Source: Berberis thunbergii (taxonomy: Eukaryota; Streptophyta; Magnoliopsida; Ranunculales; Berberidaceae). From it: a stretch of DNA of 64,000 nucleotides. The notes below the pieces were generated by a model, which worked only from the letters and a program-made list of their open reading frames with translations, did not search any database and was not told where the DNA came from. Below are positions 24,516-34,946 of the stretch, piece after piece. The DNA lies in assembly GCA_003290165.1 (NCBI GenBank), contig QNQO01002083.1:1-64000 (forward strand), in the 5' to 3' direction. Numbering within the stretch: position 1 is the first letter of the stretch; every line of letters starts with the position of its first letter. Made by a program: the position numbers and the translations under genes.

Positions 24516-25391
24516 CTACTAGGAAGCACAGACTCTCGTAAAAACCCTCCGAATCCTAGTAAAATGCTTGTCGGATATGGATAGGCGTGCGACAGGCGGT
24601 GGACACGTATCCGACACGCGGTCAACTTGACTTGGACTGGATTCGGTTGCAAATAATATTTTTTTTCCGGATCTTAATAAGATTGGACGGATGAGATTAA
24701 AATCCCTAATTCCTCTCCCGATTTCATCTTTGTCAAACCACAAACCCAACCATTTGTAGAGAGGAGGAACCGAGGAAGAAAAGAAAGAAGGAAGAGGAAC
24801 CGAGCAGAGAGATCAATCGACTGGGAGAGAGACCGAGCCAGAGAGATCTTGCGATCGACTGAGAGATATCAGTCGATCGATTGAGAAATATCCGTTTATC
24901 AACTGAGCCAGAGAGATCAGTCGACTGGGAGAGAAATCAAGCAGAGAGAGAGAGATTGAACACAGAGAGAGATCGAGCACAGAAAGAAATCGAGCCAGAG
25001 AGATCAGTCGACTGGGAGAGAGATCGAGCAGGGAGAGAGAGATTAAGCGCAGAGAGAAACCGAGCCAGAGAGATCGACTTTTCTTCACTGGAAACCAACA
25101 GATTGGTTTGTTTTTTCTTTTTCTTCTTCTTCTTCTTCTTCTTCTTCTTCTTCTTCAGGGTTTTGGGATTATGACAAAGACAGATACAGAGAGATCAGAT
25201 TTGTTTGGGGGAAAGAAAGAGATCGAAAATGTCATTTCAACCTAACAAAGGAAAAGATTAGGAGAAAGGAAAGGTTGGGTTGGGGAGAAGAGAAGAGAAA
25301 TAAATGCAAAGAGTAACACGCTGGTTTTCATTCTTTGTATAGGTCTCACATGTCACGTTGTCTCAAAATTTGCAAAGATATATTGAGCATT

Positions 25392-25461
<70 letters not shown>

Positions 25462-25660
25462 CCATCTCTACCTTGCAAAGATATATTGAGCATGGCTTTC
25501 TATTCAATATTTTATATTTGTAAACTTATCATACATCAAAAAAATATGTTAAACAAATAAGTTTGACTGTGTCGTCCAGTCCTAGTTTTTTGAAAATTGT
25601 CGAGTCGTTGTGTCGTATCCGTGTCCAATAGGACACGCATATCCAAGTCTGTGCATCCTA
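24516..25660. mobile_element. Non-autonomous TIR element inside gypsy protease (hAT-like)
   Basis: It splits the gypsy protease between VVPMD (25660s) and DACHVLLGRPW (24520s). The interrupted sequence is duplicated as CATCCATA (24508-24515) and GATCCATA (25661-25668), an 8-bp TSD with one mismatch. Ends share TAGGAAGCACAGACT and TAGGATGCACAGACT, with four extra bases at the left. Subterminal GGACACG/CGTGTCC words repeat at both ends. The interior is a GAGAGATCGAGC-rich low-complexity block, a TTC run (about 25122-25157) and an ATT run (about 25394-25459). No transposase. Confidence 0.7.
25394..25459. repeat. (ATT)n microsatellite
   Basis: About 22 uninterrupted ATT triplets inside the TIR element at 24516-25660. 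Likely length-variable. Confidence 0.95.
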
Positions 25661-25778
25661 GATCCATAGGCACAACATCACACCAAGCATTATCGAAATA
25701 TTTCCTGCCAATCGAAAAAGACACTAGGCGTCGCTTGTCTACTGTTACCTCAATGCCTTTATTCAACAAGCGTGACTG
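25661..25778 (-). pseudogene. Gypsy protease fragment
   Basis: On the minus strand it encodes NKGIEVTVDKRRLVSFSIG and CDVVPMD, the segment normally directly before DACHVLLGRPW at 24525 on the far side of the inserted TIR element. Its upstream neighbour is wrong: pol-end plus LTR sequence instead of the protease active-site region, so the catalytic DSG-type motif is missing from the complex. Confidence 0.75.
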
Positions 25779-26040
25779 GGTGACCACGAAGTGCGCACCG
25801 AAAAGAGCTTTCCGAATTGGGGTCATATGCGCGATTCTGATACCCGTAGCCAAAGTTATGGCCAAAATACTGAAATCCCCAATTAGGAAAAGATCACGAT
25901 TTCCTACCATCTTTGCGCTGATATGCTAACTCAAGGTATCTCAGCGTCAACAACATGCTATCTAACAGCTCAACATCATCTGATTCGGATCCTCCTGCCT
26001 CAATTACTTCGGGTTGGAAAGAACTCGTCATCGAGTTCAC
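25779..26040 (-). repeat. Misplaced pol 3' end plus partial LTR inside gag-protease
   Basis: Near-identical to about 21408-21665: the pol tail GGSESDDVELLDS, TLRYLELAYQRKDGRKS and stop, followed by about 118 bp of LTR (25779-25896). Upstream it is fused in frame after TNIFHRTCTVLSNK of the protease N-terminus; downstream it abuts the protease fragment. This is a template switch or ectopic recombination junction. Confidence 0.8.
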
Positions 26041-27110
26041 AATAGGTTTATTAGAAAGAACTGTGCAAGTCCTGTGGAAAATATTGGTTCTCAACCAATC
26101 GTCCCCTGAATTGCCCTTGGGAGTTAGTAAGCTCTTACTAACAACCAGAGTATCATGGCCATCCCTATACAACACATCTCCATCTTCATCATCGTTATAC
26201 ACATGCTCTCCAAGCTCCTCAGTTTCGTCTACCACGTATTCCTCAATCAGGAGATTGTTGCCCTTCTGAATAGCAGACTTCCTATACTCAATTACTCTAT
26301 GTCCCTGTTCACCACATCTGAAGCATCTAATATTTGAGTTAGAATTACCCTGCGGTGGCTGCTGGGCAAGACGGGATTCTTGAGGGCGAACTGGCCGACT
26401 GCTATGATCACTTCTGATCATTGGATTATTGTTCTGCTATTTTTCCCCTGCAAGTGCACGCTGGTAAACTTCAAAAACGGTCTACAGTGAGTAAAACCTG
26501 AGGACATCCTTCAGGGGCTGTCGTAATCCCTCCAAATACCGTGCCACCATCTGCTCCTCCGTCTCAGATAAGTCATTCCGGGCTATCAATTGATAGAACT
26601 CCTCCGTGTAATCATCAACCGATCTCGTGCCTTGCCTTAACGAATGAAGTCGTTGAAATAAGGTTTGAGTGTAACCGAAAGGAAGTGACCCTTCATCTTC
26701 TCCCAATCAATGATTTTGGCCTTGCGCTGCCTATCCCATGATCGTCTCAACTGCTCCCACCACGCAGATGCTCTGCCTTTGAGTTTGATGGCGACCAATT
26801 CCACTTTGACACGATCTGGAACTTCCTTATACTAAAAAATATGCTCTACTTCATTCAACCAATCAACGAATCCTTCGGCCTGTAACGTACAAGAAAACTT
26901 GGGCAGATCCACTCTGAAACCGAGGTCTCCATGACGATCTTCTCGACCACGGTGTTCACAGATTCGAGCATGTTTGTGATACAGGTTTTCTAAACTGGAA
27001 TCAGAATCGCGATCTTCCATCTCACGATCACCGAAATCCAGCGCCGCTAGACGCTGGGTTAACTCTGCAACTTTCCTCTGTAATTCCTCAATCATCACAT
27101 CCTGACCGTT
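26040..27110 (-). pseudogene. Gypsy gag and protease N-terminus
   Basis: N-terminal coiled-coil-like MIEELQRKVAELTQRLAAL, then LPKFSCTLQAEGFVDWL, the gag core (FQRLHSLRQGTRSVDDYTEE, ARYLEGLRQPLKD), and a zinc knuckle CFRCGEQGHRVIEY whose last Cys is replaced by Tyr. It continues through an acidic linker to EGEDW-like DDWLRTNIFH of the protease. Internal stops separate the blocks (near 26825 and 26480). Confidence 0.85.
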
Positions 27111-27224
27111 ACGATCACGGTGCAGGGATTCCTCATTCGAAACCTGCCCGCGACAACCACAACCACCAGCTATGGAAAGTGATGAAATCTCACCCCAAGA
27201 AGATGCTGAAGCTTTGATACCAAG

Positions 27225-27712
27225 TGACGCCTGACAGAATAGCGATTACTCTGCAGACTAGTTTCAATAGACAATTCACAAAAAAAAATACACAAGAGAT
27301 TCACCCAAAACACAGAGAAACACCTCTAATGTTCAATTAAAATTATTCAAATCAAAAGTATCTTTAAAGTCAGCCCACAAGCCGGGCATTATAGCTAAAA
27401 CTCGTTATTATTAGAATTTTACGAAAAATAGCAAAATCCCAATAATCATGCTAAAACAAAATACGTAATAAAAGAAATAATCTACCATTAGCCTAAAAGG
27501 AAAAAAAATTACTAAAATTGTGGATTCAGAAGGGGAAAATGTGGATTTTGGCCTTGAAAATATGTGCACCGAGTGTGGCTAGGTGACCACGACATGCGCA
27601 TTGTAAAGAGCTTTCCGAATTGGGGTCATATGCGTGATTCTGATATCTATAGCCAAAGTTATGGCCAAAATACTGAAATACACCAAAAACTGCCCCAATT
27701 AGAAAAAGATCA
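27225..27712 (-). repeat. Gypsy LTR, right copy, with PBS
   Basis: TGACGCCTGACAGAAT on the plus strand at 27225 marks the LTR end; the adjoining minus-strand TTGGTATCAAAGC (27223-27211) is a Met-tRNA-type PBS. Beyond the LTR, 27713-27783 is pol 3'-end sequence with a ~42-bp deletion bounded by two GTGCT words. Confidence 0.82.
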
Positions 27713-27783
27713 TGATTTCCTACCATTTTTGTGCTATCTGATAGCTCAGCATCATCTGACTCGGATCCTCCTGCATCAGCTGC

Positions 27784-28789
27784 TGCAGTGCCTGATGTCC
27801 ATATACCAGAACCATGGAATACAAATGTAGACTTCCATGAGTCCTAAATAATATGTGAATAGATATTCTTTACAAGGTGCAGGTAGATGAGAATTGATAT
27901 AGCTTGTTGATTGTTATGGAAAAATTATTTACAACGAATATAGATGCTACTCTCAATTCAAGATTCCTACTCATGCTATCAAAATACTTGTAAAATTCTT
28001 TTGTTGGGACTTGGGAGTTAATTTTTGTAGTGTCCCTGGACCATCATTATGATACAAAAAATCACTTTGTTCATTTTTAAATACACTTTGTAATAGAAAG
28101 CCTTATTCAAATGTTCATGCAGTTAGGTTAGGTTAGGTTACATTGAATGAAAACTGTAGCTGTCAAAACCTGACCCTGAACAAATTAGTCGTTGTTATAG
28201 ACAAAAAGTTTCCGAGAATCTACACAAAAAGGAGTAATGTTAACAAGAGAAATCTCTACTTTTACTTCAAAAATTTATTTGCGCCCATACATAGTAGGGT
28301 GGTAATTGGGGGTGGTTTTCATTTCCATAAATAGTGTTTTGATGATCAAAATTCTGGTTGGGATGACAAAAATTCAGGTCTATTGCGTCTCAAAAATTTA
28401 TTATTGTGGAGCTTTTTGGTTCCCCAAATTAGGATCAGATTGGGTAGGGCGATCGGTAAGAGTTGTGTGGTATAGATCAATATCAATTGTTTGTGCCATT
28501 TTGACTAGATCGAGGTACTACCACATGAAAAAGTGAAGGGATTGGGTGTTGTAAGTTGGGGTTGTGGTGGAAAATTGGTGATATACACGTAATTACTACA
28601 AAATATATCCCTTAATTTAAATATGTTAGTGCTTAAATTAATATATTTTATTCTAATTATTTCATTTTCATGTTTTTGTAGGAATTTGTGCATGAACGAC
28701 AAAATCGCAATAAGGCGACAATTTGAGGAGATGATTAATTTGTTGATTCTAGCGGTGGTACAAAAGAGTGGTTCACACATCTAAGTCTA
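27784..28789. other. Unassigned A+T-rich spacer
   Basis: No recognisable family. It contains a short GTTAG run (about 28122-28140) and a few open frames without motifs. No paired terminal repeats were found. Confidence 0.45.
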
Positions 28790-30480
28790 ACCCGAATAAG
28801 CATGGTCCACTTACTTTAACCAAGCCCAAGCTCAGAAAGCTAGAATCCTAAGCCCAACCTAACAAGGAAATAGGGGAACCCTATTTAGGTTTCTCTCTTG
28901 CATTCTCTTTAAACACTCCTCTCTCTTCCACGTTTTCTGATCCTTTTCTCTTTTCCAGCCACCATCACCACCTCCATTGGGGCAGAGACAAAGTTCTCTC
29001 GCCACTAACCAACCACCATCTCGCCACTAACCAATCACCACCTTGCCACCATCTAACCACCGTCCTCGCCCCTGTTTCACGCTAAAAACCTCACCTTGCC
29101 ACCGTCCTCTCTGTCCATAACACAGCCGCCACCACCATCTCCCTCCCTCTCTCTCACCGCCACCATCACCCGAGCACCATTGCCACCACCGCGCGCACGG
29201 TACTACCGCGAAACAGGGAGCACCTCCCTGTTTCTCTCCCTCGCAGCCGCCCTCCTTCCTCTTTCTCTCTTCTCCACGGTCTCTCCCTCCTCCACGCCTC
29301 TCTCTTTTAGAGCCACCACCACCGCGAGAGACTCGCTACCACTGCAAAACAGACAGGGCACCTCCCTGTTTCGTTCCCTGTTCCTCGTCCTCCTTCGCGT
29401 TTGTGTTGATTCCACTGTTCCCTCACCTTCTCTCTGTTCTTGCAGGTGCCAAAGACGTTCGTACGATGAAGAAGCTCGCGAGGAGCGAACCAGCGGAGGA
29501 GGAGCAGGGCGCTGTCGCGCTGGAGAAGACGAACCAGGGAGAGTCGCGATTTCGCGCGGGAGAAACTGTTTTTTACTTTTGAAAAACAGTTTTGGCTATT
29601 GACACTCAGAGAATTTGTAAGAGCCACCACAAAGTTTTTAGCTATTTTTCTCGGGATTCGTGCGCGTACAGGAAGTGATGGATTCCTCCTCCAGTGATGC
29701 TGTGACCACCACCACCATGAGTCACTAAACCCCACGCAAGGTGAAGAGGTGAACTCCTAGATGTAACGCACTAAATTAGCATTTGATTCGCTTTAAGCTT
29801 TCACGATGAATAATGATGTTTAATGATTATCACTTTTATTTAATATAGAAATTTATGTTATTTCAGTGAGAAGAATATCATAGATTTCTTCGTAGATTTT
29901 TATTATTCCGGTGATTATCTTTTCTTCTCCATATAAGCTTAGTCATGCTTTTCTTATTTGTGGAATGTGTAAGAATTAATTGATTCCGGTAGGTTAGTTA
30001 TATGTGATCGTCATTTATTACGGTATTGTCTCCGGATATATCGTAAGTTTAGGATATCACATATGACAAACCTTTGTGCTTTTCTTAGAAGAAGTGAAAT
30101 CTAAAATTCATTTACATTAGGGTATATTAATGGTTAAAAGATTATTTTTTCGATTACGTCGTTTGGGATGTGAAACACGTAGTTGAGTCATCATAGCGAA
30201 TCAATACTAGTTGGCGTGTAAAGTCTATGAGGGATTCTTGGAACCTTGTGATTTTTCCAAACTTAATTTTCATTAAATTAAATTCAATTTCGTATTTTAA
30301 ATTTTTTAGAATTTATTAACTTTAGTTTCGCATAGTTTGTTTTCCTTAACCTTATTTTGTAGATCATTTTTCCTCGTGGGATCGACACCCCATTCTTTAC
30401 TGCAATTAACCGTGTGTATTGTTTGGGCGTGTATTGTTTTGACAACTATGAACAATGTTATCTAATCGAATTCAGTTTCG
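28790..30480 (+). repeat. Possible LTR-like remnant with C+T-rich leader
   Basis: The left part has GGCCCA/CCCAAGC-like words and a short CT-rich leader, then a markedly G+C-richer block (29090-29580) with low-complexity Pro/Ser/Arg open frames. The right end (30360-30440) reads CTCGTGGGATCGACACCC and TTACTGCAATTAACCGTG, which resembles the 3' end of large gypsy (Athila/Tat-type) LTRs. No partner LTR or coding domain is in the window, so this is tentative. It directly abuts the first CTNNBL1 exon. Confidence 0.35.
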
Positions 30481-30488
30481 ATTCTTGA

Positions 30489-33121
30489 AGATATTCTGAT
30501 AGAGTTAAGGCAGAGACTGAGCGAATGGACCATCTTGAACTTGACGATTTAGAGGTGATTTTATTTTGAACATACAGTGGTCATCAAATAAACCTTCAGT
30601 TTTCTGTTCTATATTGTTGAGGCTAAGATCTTATGAACATTTGAATGTGTCATCGGGCATTTATTTTTTAGATGGACGAAGAGGAGCGGTACAACCGAAA
30701 ACTAGAGTCTGGGCTTTACACTATGCAGGTAATTATCATCGATTCTTGTGATGGTTTTCTTGCCAGTTTAGAATTATCTTGAAATTACGTTGCTTCACTG
30801 ATAAAAAAAATAAAAAGAAATTACTGGCATAGGGTGTAGAGAGCTTTATGTCAATTGCCTACTGAATAATATCAAGTTTAGTGGGTTTTTTTATCAGCCC
30901 ACTTTCCTTCCCCTTGACCTTCCATTCAACCAGTGTGAGATTTAATGGCTTTAGCTTAGAAATACAATTTGTTGGATGGTTATATTTTCTTATTTTTCTT
31001 CTTTGTTTTCTTTTATATTTACTGATTGAAAATGTTTTTGACTTTGGGCCTACAATTGATTGCTGTTATTCTTGGTCATCTGTGGTCATCTGAGTAAGTG
31101 TTGTCATTTGTTTCCTTTCTTTCTTACTTGATTGTACACCAAAATATGTCCTAGCTGTGATTTCATACATGGAGCCTGTCTCTTAGTTTCACACTTTTAT
31201 ACCGTGTAGGCACCCGGGAATAAGAACCAGAATTGAACTATTGCTCAGACAGCAAAAATTGACAAAAGTAGACGTCAAGGATATTCTCCAGGTATGTTTT
31301 ATTGTAGCGGATTTATCGTCATGCCTAGAAAAGTATATATTTGAGTAGTTGTAAGGGTAATTTGAAACTCAATGCATTTTGGTCTTCAAGAGGCAACGCT
31401 TAAACTTTAAAAAGCGAAGTGATGGAAAAATTATAAAAGATCACGAACAATTCAAGAAAATTATAAAATGTTCGTTCATTCAAAAAATGACATTTAGTTA
31501 ATCATAAAAGTTAGTGAGGCGGTTGGATTTTACCTCAATAATTAATGTTGCTCAGCTGAATTCTAAGTATCCAACCAAGCTTATACATTAATGAAATGAT
31601 TTAATCCATAAATATAAGCTATCACAAATTTCAATATGTCATAACTTCACAAGTTAATATAGAAAAAATATAAGTTCCTTAACATAACAAATGTAGAAGT
31701 GCATAACACAACACGTCAGCCAACACACACCAACTCACACTGTAACACTCACATCTTCATAACTGAAAAAATAACATGCGAAAAGAAATACTGTAACTTA
31801 GTCCGTGGATATTCATAATTGAAAAAATAACATGCGATAAGAAATACTGTAACTTAGTCCATGGATAGTAACTACGCTTTGTAAAGATGAGGCCTAACCT
31901 TTTATGGTTTAGAGGACCCGGGGGCGGGGGGGGGGGAACCATTGGATCTATAAGGCCCCCGCCCACTCCAATCCCCAACCACCTCTCCTCACGCGTGCGC
32001 TTCTCAACTTCCGATTTTTGTAACAATAGCATACAAATTAGTGGGTCCCCATAATTTGAAATATTATAGATCATCCAATATTTTGGCCTATATATGCAGT
32101 TAAATTGGAAAGCGGTCGCAAGGTGGTTCAGGACCGAATTACGATTAAGCGGGATTGATCGATTTTTATCGGTCAATTTTTGAAAGTATATATATTTTTA
32201 AAATTTAATCATAGTCTTAGATTACAAAAATAAATAATTAATGAAAATGGTGTAAATTTAATTATATAACTTTACTAATTAGTTATACTCATATATTATT
32301 GTACTAATAAATCAAATGAATTTAATTTTGCAGTTTGCAACACTTGTGACACTACAAACAACCTAACTTTTCAAAATTTAATGCACATTTTAACAAAAAC
32401 CCTAAACTTTATGTTTTGGCGAATTCAAAGATTGGGGGAGAATTGATTCAAATTTGACATAGTCCAACCCTAAAATTTATAATATATATATTTACCTTAA
32501 AATATGCTTACACTTCAATACTAATTGAGAGCGAAAATGGGGATAGTGACGGATGTGTTCAGTACACAATATTTAGCAAAAATAAAATTATGTAGAGTGC
32601 CAACGGCACGGGGCATACTTTAGTTTATTATAAACCAGAATTTATTTTGGAAGTTTTATATGTTCCAATCTCAATATATCGGAATTTTTTTCCCATTAAT
32701 TGGTGATATTCATGTTTTATTTGTATTACACGCGATATTTCAATTATTCAGGTTCTCAACTGTTTTAAACTGTGGCATGTTAATTCGGGTTACAAATGTG
32801 GTTTTTTTGTTCACTTTCGTATTAAATGCAAACTTGGTGACAATTCTCGTACTATACTGAAAAATAGCAGCTTTGATTTAATTATTTTTTTTGCAAGACC
32901 TTGATTTAGTTCTTGCCTCAAAGATTTTTTTAAAACACTGACAGAGCGTCTGTGCTAGATACCTTTGTTTACTTTTTATTTCCTTTCTTTCTACTTGATT
33001 AATTGGTTTCATGTAATTTGTGGAACTGCAGGAATATCATGATAATATTGGAGATGTGGATGGACCAGAAGAAAAGGAACGTGCACAGGCTAAGATCCAA
33101 AAGTTTATTGCTGCATTTTGA
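30489..33121 (+). pseudogene. CTNNBL1: 3' exons of beta-catenin-like protein 1 (5'-truncated)
   Basis: CTNNBL1 is an armadillo-repeat spliceosome-associated protein. Five colinear exons match its C-terminus: 30489-30554 (RYSDRVKAETERMDHLELDD), 30672-30728 (MDEEERYNRKLESGLYTMQ), 31056-31093 (LIAVILGHLW), 31210-31291 (HPGIRTRIELLLRQQ, KLTKVDVKDILQ) and 33032-33121 (EYHDNIGDVDGPEEKERAQ, KIQKFIAAF, TGA). Phases join correctly and donors are GT. The acceptor before 31056 reads AA instead of AG, which should block that splice. All upstream exons are missing: the sequence left of 30489 is unrelated. A second copy of the last exon lies at 50511-50576. Confidence 0.9.
31292..33031 (+). other. Last intron of the CTNNBL1 fragment
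   Basis: 1.74 kb between a GTATGT donor and a CTGCAG acceptor. It contains a 56-bp tandem duplication (units at 31756 and 31812, TTCATAA-TGAAAAAATAAC) and a G-run at about 31920-31936. Nothing coding. The last ~250 bp are also present at 50270-50500. Confidence 0.75.
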
Positions 33122-33967
33122 GCACAAAATGCATGTAGTGCTGCCTGAAGTGTGGACATTGGTATTCTTCTGATCAGATTTAAGCAGGATTTGAAATTCA
33201 AGCCATTGAAGAAACTACAACGATCCAGGAAGCCATCGGTGATTGTTCACTACATGTAGCTTCTTATATTTTTGGAGCACGAAGGAAAATAAAAGGATCT
33301 TGTAATACTAAGCATAATTTCACCATTTTTAGATGTGTACATAGGTTTGGTGGGATGTTGGCTAATGTTATACTGTTTTTAGCCATTTTTTTGTTTTCTA
33401 AAAGTACCTGTTATCTTTTTGAAACATTATTAAGGCGAAAGTCTTATGAATATTTTTGAAAGGGGCAGGTTTTTTATTATAAATATTTTGAATTTGGAAG
33501 GGTAAAATGGTACATATGTGTAATTTAAAATGACAAAAATATTGTTACACCTAACTATTGTTTATTCTTGTAAATATGTTAGAGTTGGGAGGGTTTATTG
33601 GGCATTCAAAAAATCTGCACAAAGACACATTTACTATTCCTAAGGGGAATTTGCATTATATTGTTTAGATGTGTTCCTTTGTGAATAGTTGAAATCCAAA
33701 AATTGAGGTTTTGCTTAATGCGATTTCTTTTTCTTTATCATGTAGCAGCTTAAGCTTTTACTTTTCTTAATTGGTTGTTTTTCTCTTCCTTTTAATGGGC
33801 ATGGAAGAAATAATGAAGGAAAACAATAGTTTTGAAGACGGTTATGGTATCTCCCTCGTGCACTATTTGGATTACCTGCACTCGCTGTATTTGAGGGGTA
33901 ATCTCAGAAGGTCCTGAATTTAGTCAGTGATGATGGTTTTCCATTTGAAAATGTACCCAGATTGAGT
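33122..33967 (+). other. CTNNBL1 3' UTR and downstream spacer
   Basis: About 33122-33320 matches 50577-50790, consistent with a 3' UTR shared by both fragments. Beyond that no homology or motif is recognised. Confidence 0.6.
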
Positions 33968-34168
33968 GAAATCATAAGAATGTGGAATCAAACGAGAAAT
34001 ATCAATGTAGCTGCTCGCAGCCAAAGTTGCTAGCACACGTTTTTGCAAATATTGCATATTGTAGTTATGAAATCATAAGAATGTGGAATCAAACAAGAAA
34101 TATCAATGTAGCTGCTCGCAGCCAAGTTGCTAGCACACGTTTTTGCAAATATTGCATATTGTAGTTAT
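33968..34168. repeat. 101-bp tandem duplication
   Basis: Two nearly identical units, 33968-34068 and 34069-34168, starting GAAATCATAAGAATGTGG and ending GTAGTTAT, differing by one substitution and one single-base indel. Recent by its identity. Confidence 0.95.
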
Positions 34169-34693
34169 AAAACGCGTTGCTTGATGATCATTTTTTATTC
34201 AACGGTTGGAAAATTAACATTTGAATCTATTTGTTCTTTAATAAGGTGACATGCCTTACAAAGGTGCAACTAGTAAACAACCATTACATAGACATTATAG
34301 TAATGGGCTACTAATAAAACAAGTTCCTACTTGATCCTAAGCCTCCATATTTTTTTAAAACCTACACATGTATAAATGACTTCCATAGTAAACATCAGTA
34401 TTTGCAAAAAACCTATGCATGTTCAAAAGACGATGTTTTTATAAAAAATAACTTAAAACAAAAAATAAATGCAAATAGCCAATTAGTGTCACAAAAACAA
34501 GACTTAAGCTATTGTTCGTCATGAAATAACATGTATTATTAAGATTCACTAGGGTGTGGACGCGCTCTATGCACGTATATTTAGTATTTTTTTATTCGAA
34601 AAATTTCACAAAAAGTAAAATTTAAAAGTTTTACGAGATTTGACTAAAGATTTCAAAGCTATATAGTCATAAAGATTATTTATACTTTCAATT
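34169..34693. other. Spacer without recognised features
   Basis: A+T-rich; no motif, frame or repeat end could be supported. Confidence 0.5.
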
Positions 34694-34925
34694 TAATCAT
34701 TTAAAAAGGTTTAAAATATTATGCCCATTATGCCCTCCATATATCATACTTTTTATGATCAAAATCAGCATCTCTCAAACATTGTTTAATTATACTTAAT
34801 CCTAACATAATTTATTCGAATCCTCCATTATTTATAAACTATAAATAGGCTCTTAGAATAGTGAGAGTGTATTGTTTGGTTACAATACTTTACTCCATAA
34901 TATTTTAAACCTTTTTAAATGATTA
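34694..34925. mobile_element. MITE with perfect 30-bp terminal inverted repeats
   Basis: TAATCATTTAAAAAGG.. at 34694-34723 and its exact reverse complement at 34896-34925 enclose 172 bp. The interior is the inverse of window positions 1-172. A TA dinucleotide at each outer end could be a TA target duplication, but the palindromic context makes this ambiguous, so the superfamily is undecided. It sits about 20 bp from the left breakpoint of the segmental duplication. Confidence 0.85.
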
Positions 34926-34946
34926 TTTTTCCATAATGGTATAAAA

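Larger units (their letters stand above)
21004..27783 (-). mobile_element. Rearranged Ty3-gypsy complex
   Basis: On the minus strand: LTR (27712-27225), PBS, gag (27110-26040), a misplaced pol-end plus LTR piece (26040-25779), a protease piece, a 1.1-kb TIR element (25660-24516), the rest of pol (24515-21531), and an LTR (21530-21004). The order RT/RNase H before integrase defines Ty3-gypsy. The right-hand LTR is itself preceded by a pol 3'-end remnant (27713-27783), so it looks like an LTR shared by two tandem elements, the upstream one since lost. Multiple stops mark it as inactive. Confidence 0.9.

Noticed and set aside
24881..25174. Long open frame rich in Glu, Arg and Ser
   Set aside because: Product of GAGAGA low-complexity DNA within a transposon; no domain.
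28122..28140. TTAGG-like run resembling an interstitial telomere repeat
   Set aside because: Only about four short units, and plant telomeres normally use TTTAGGG; too short to mean anything.
29096..29602. 168-codon open frame rich in Ser, Pro and Leu
   Set aside because: CT-rich leader composition explains it; no conserved motif and no splice partner could be supported.
1..34905. Large inverted duplication implied by matching 1-180 and 34722-34905
   Set aside because: The match stops at MITE ends and the flanks differ, so it is two copies of a short element.
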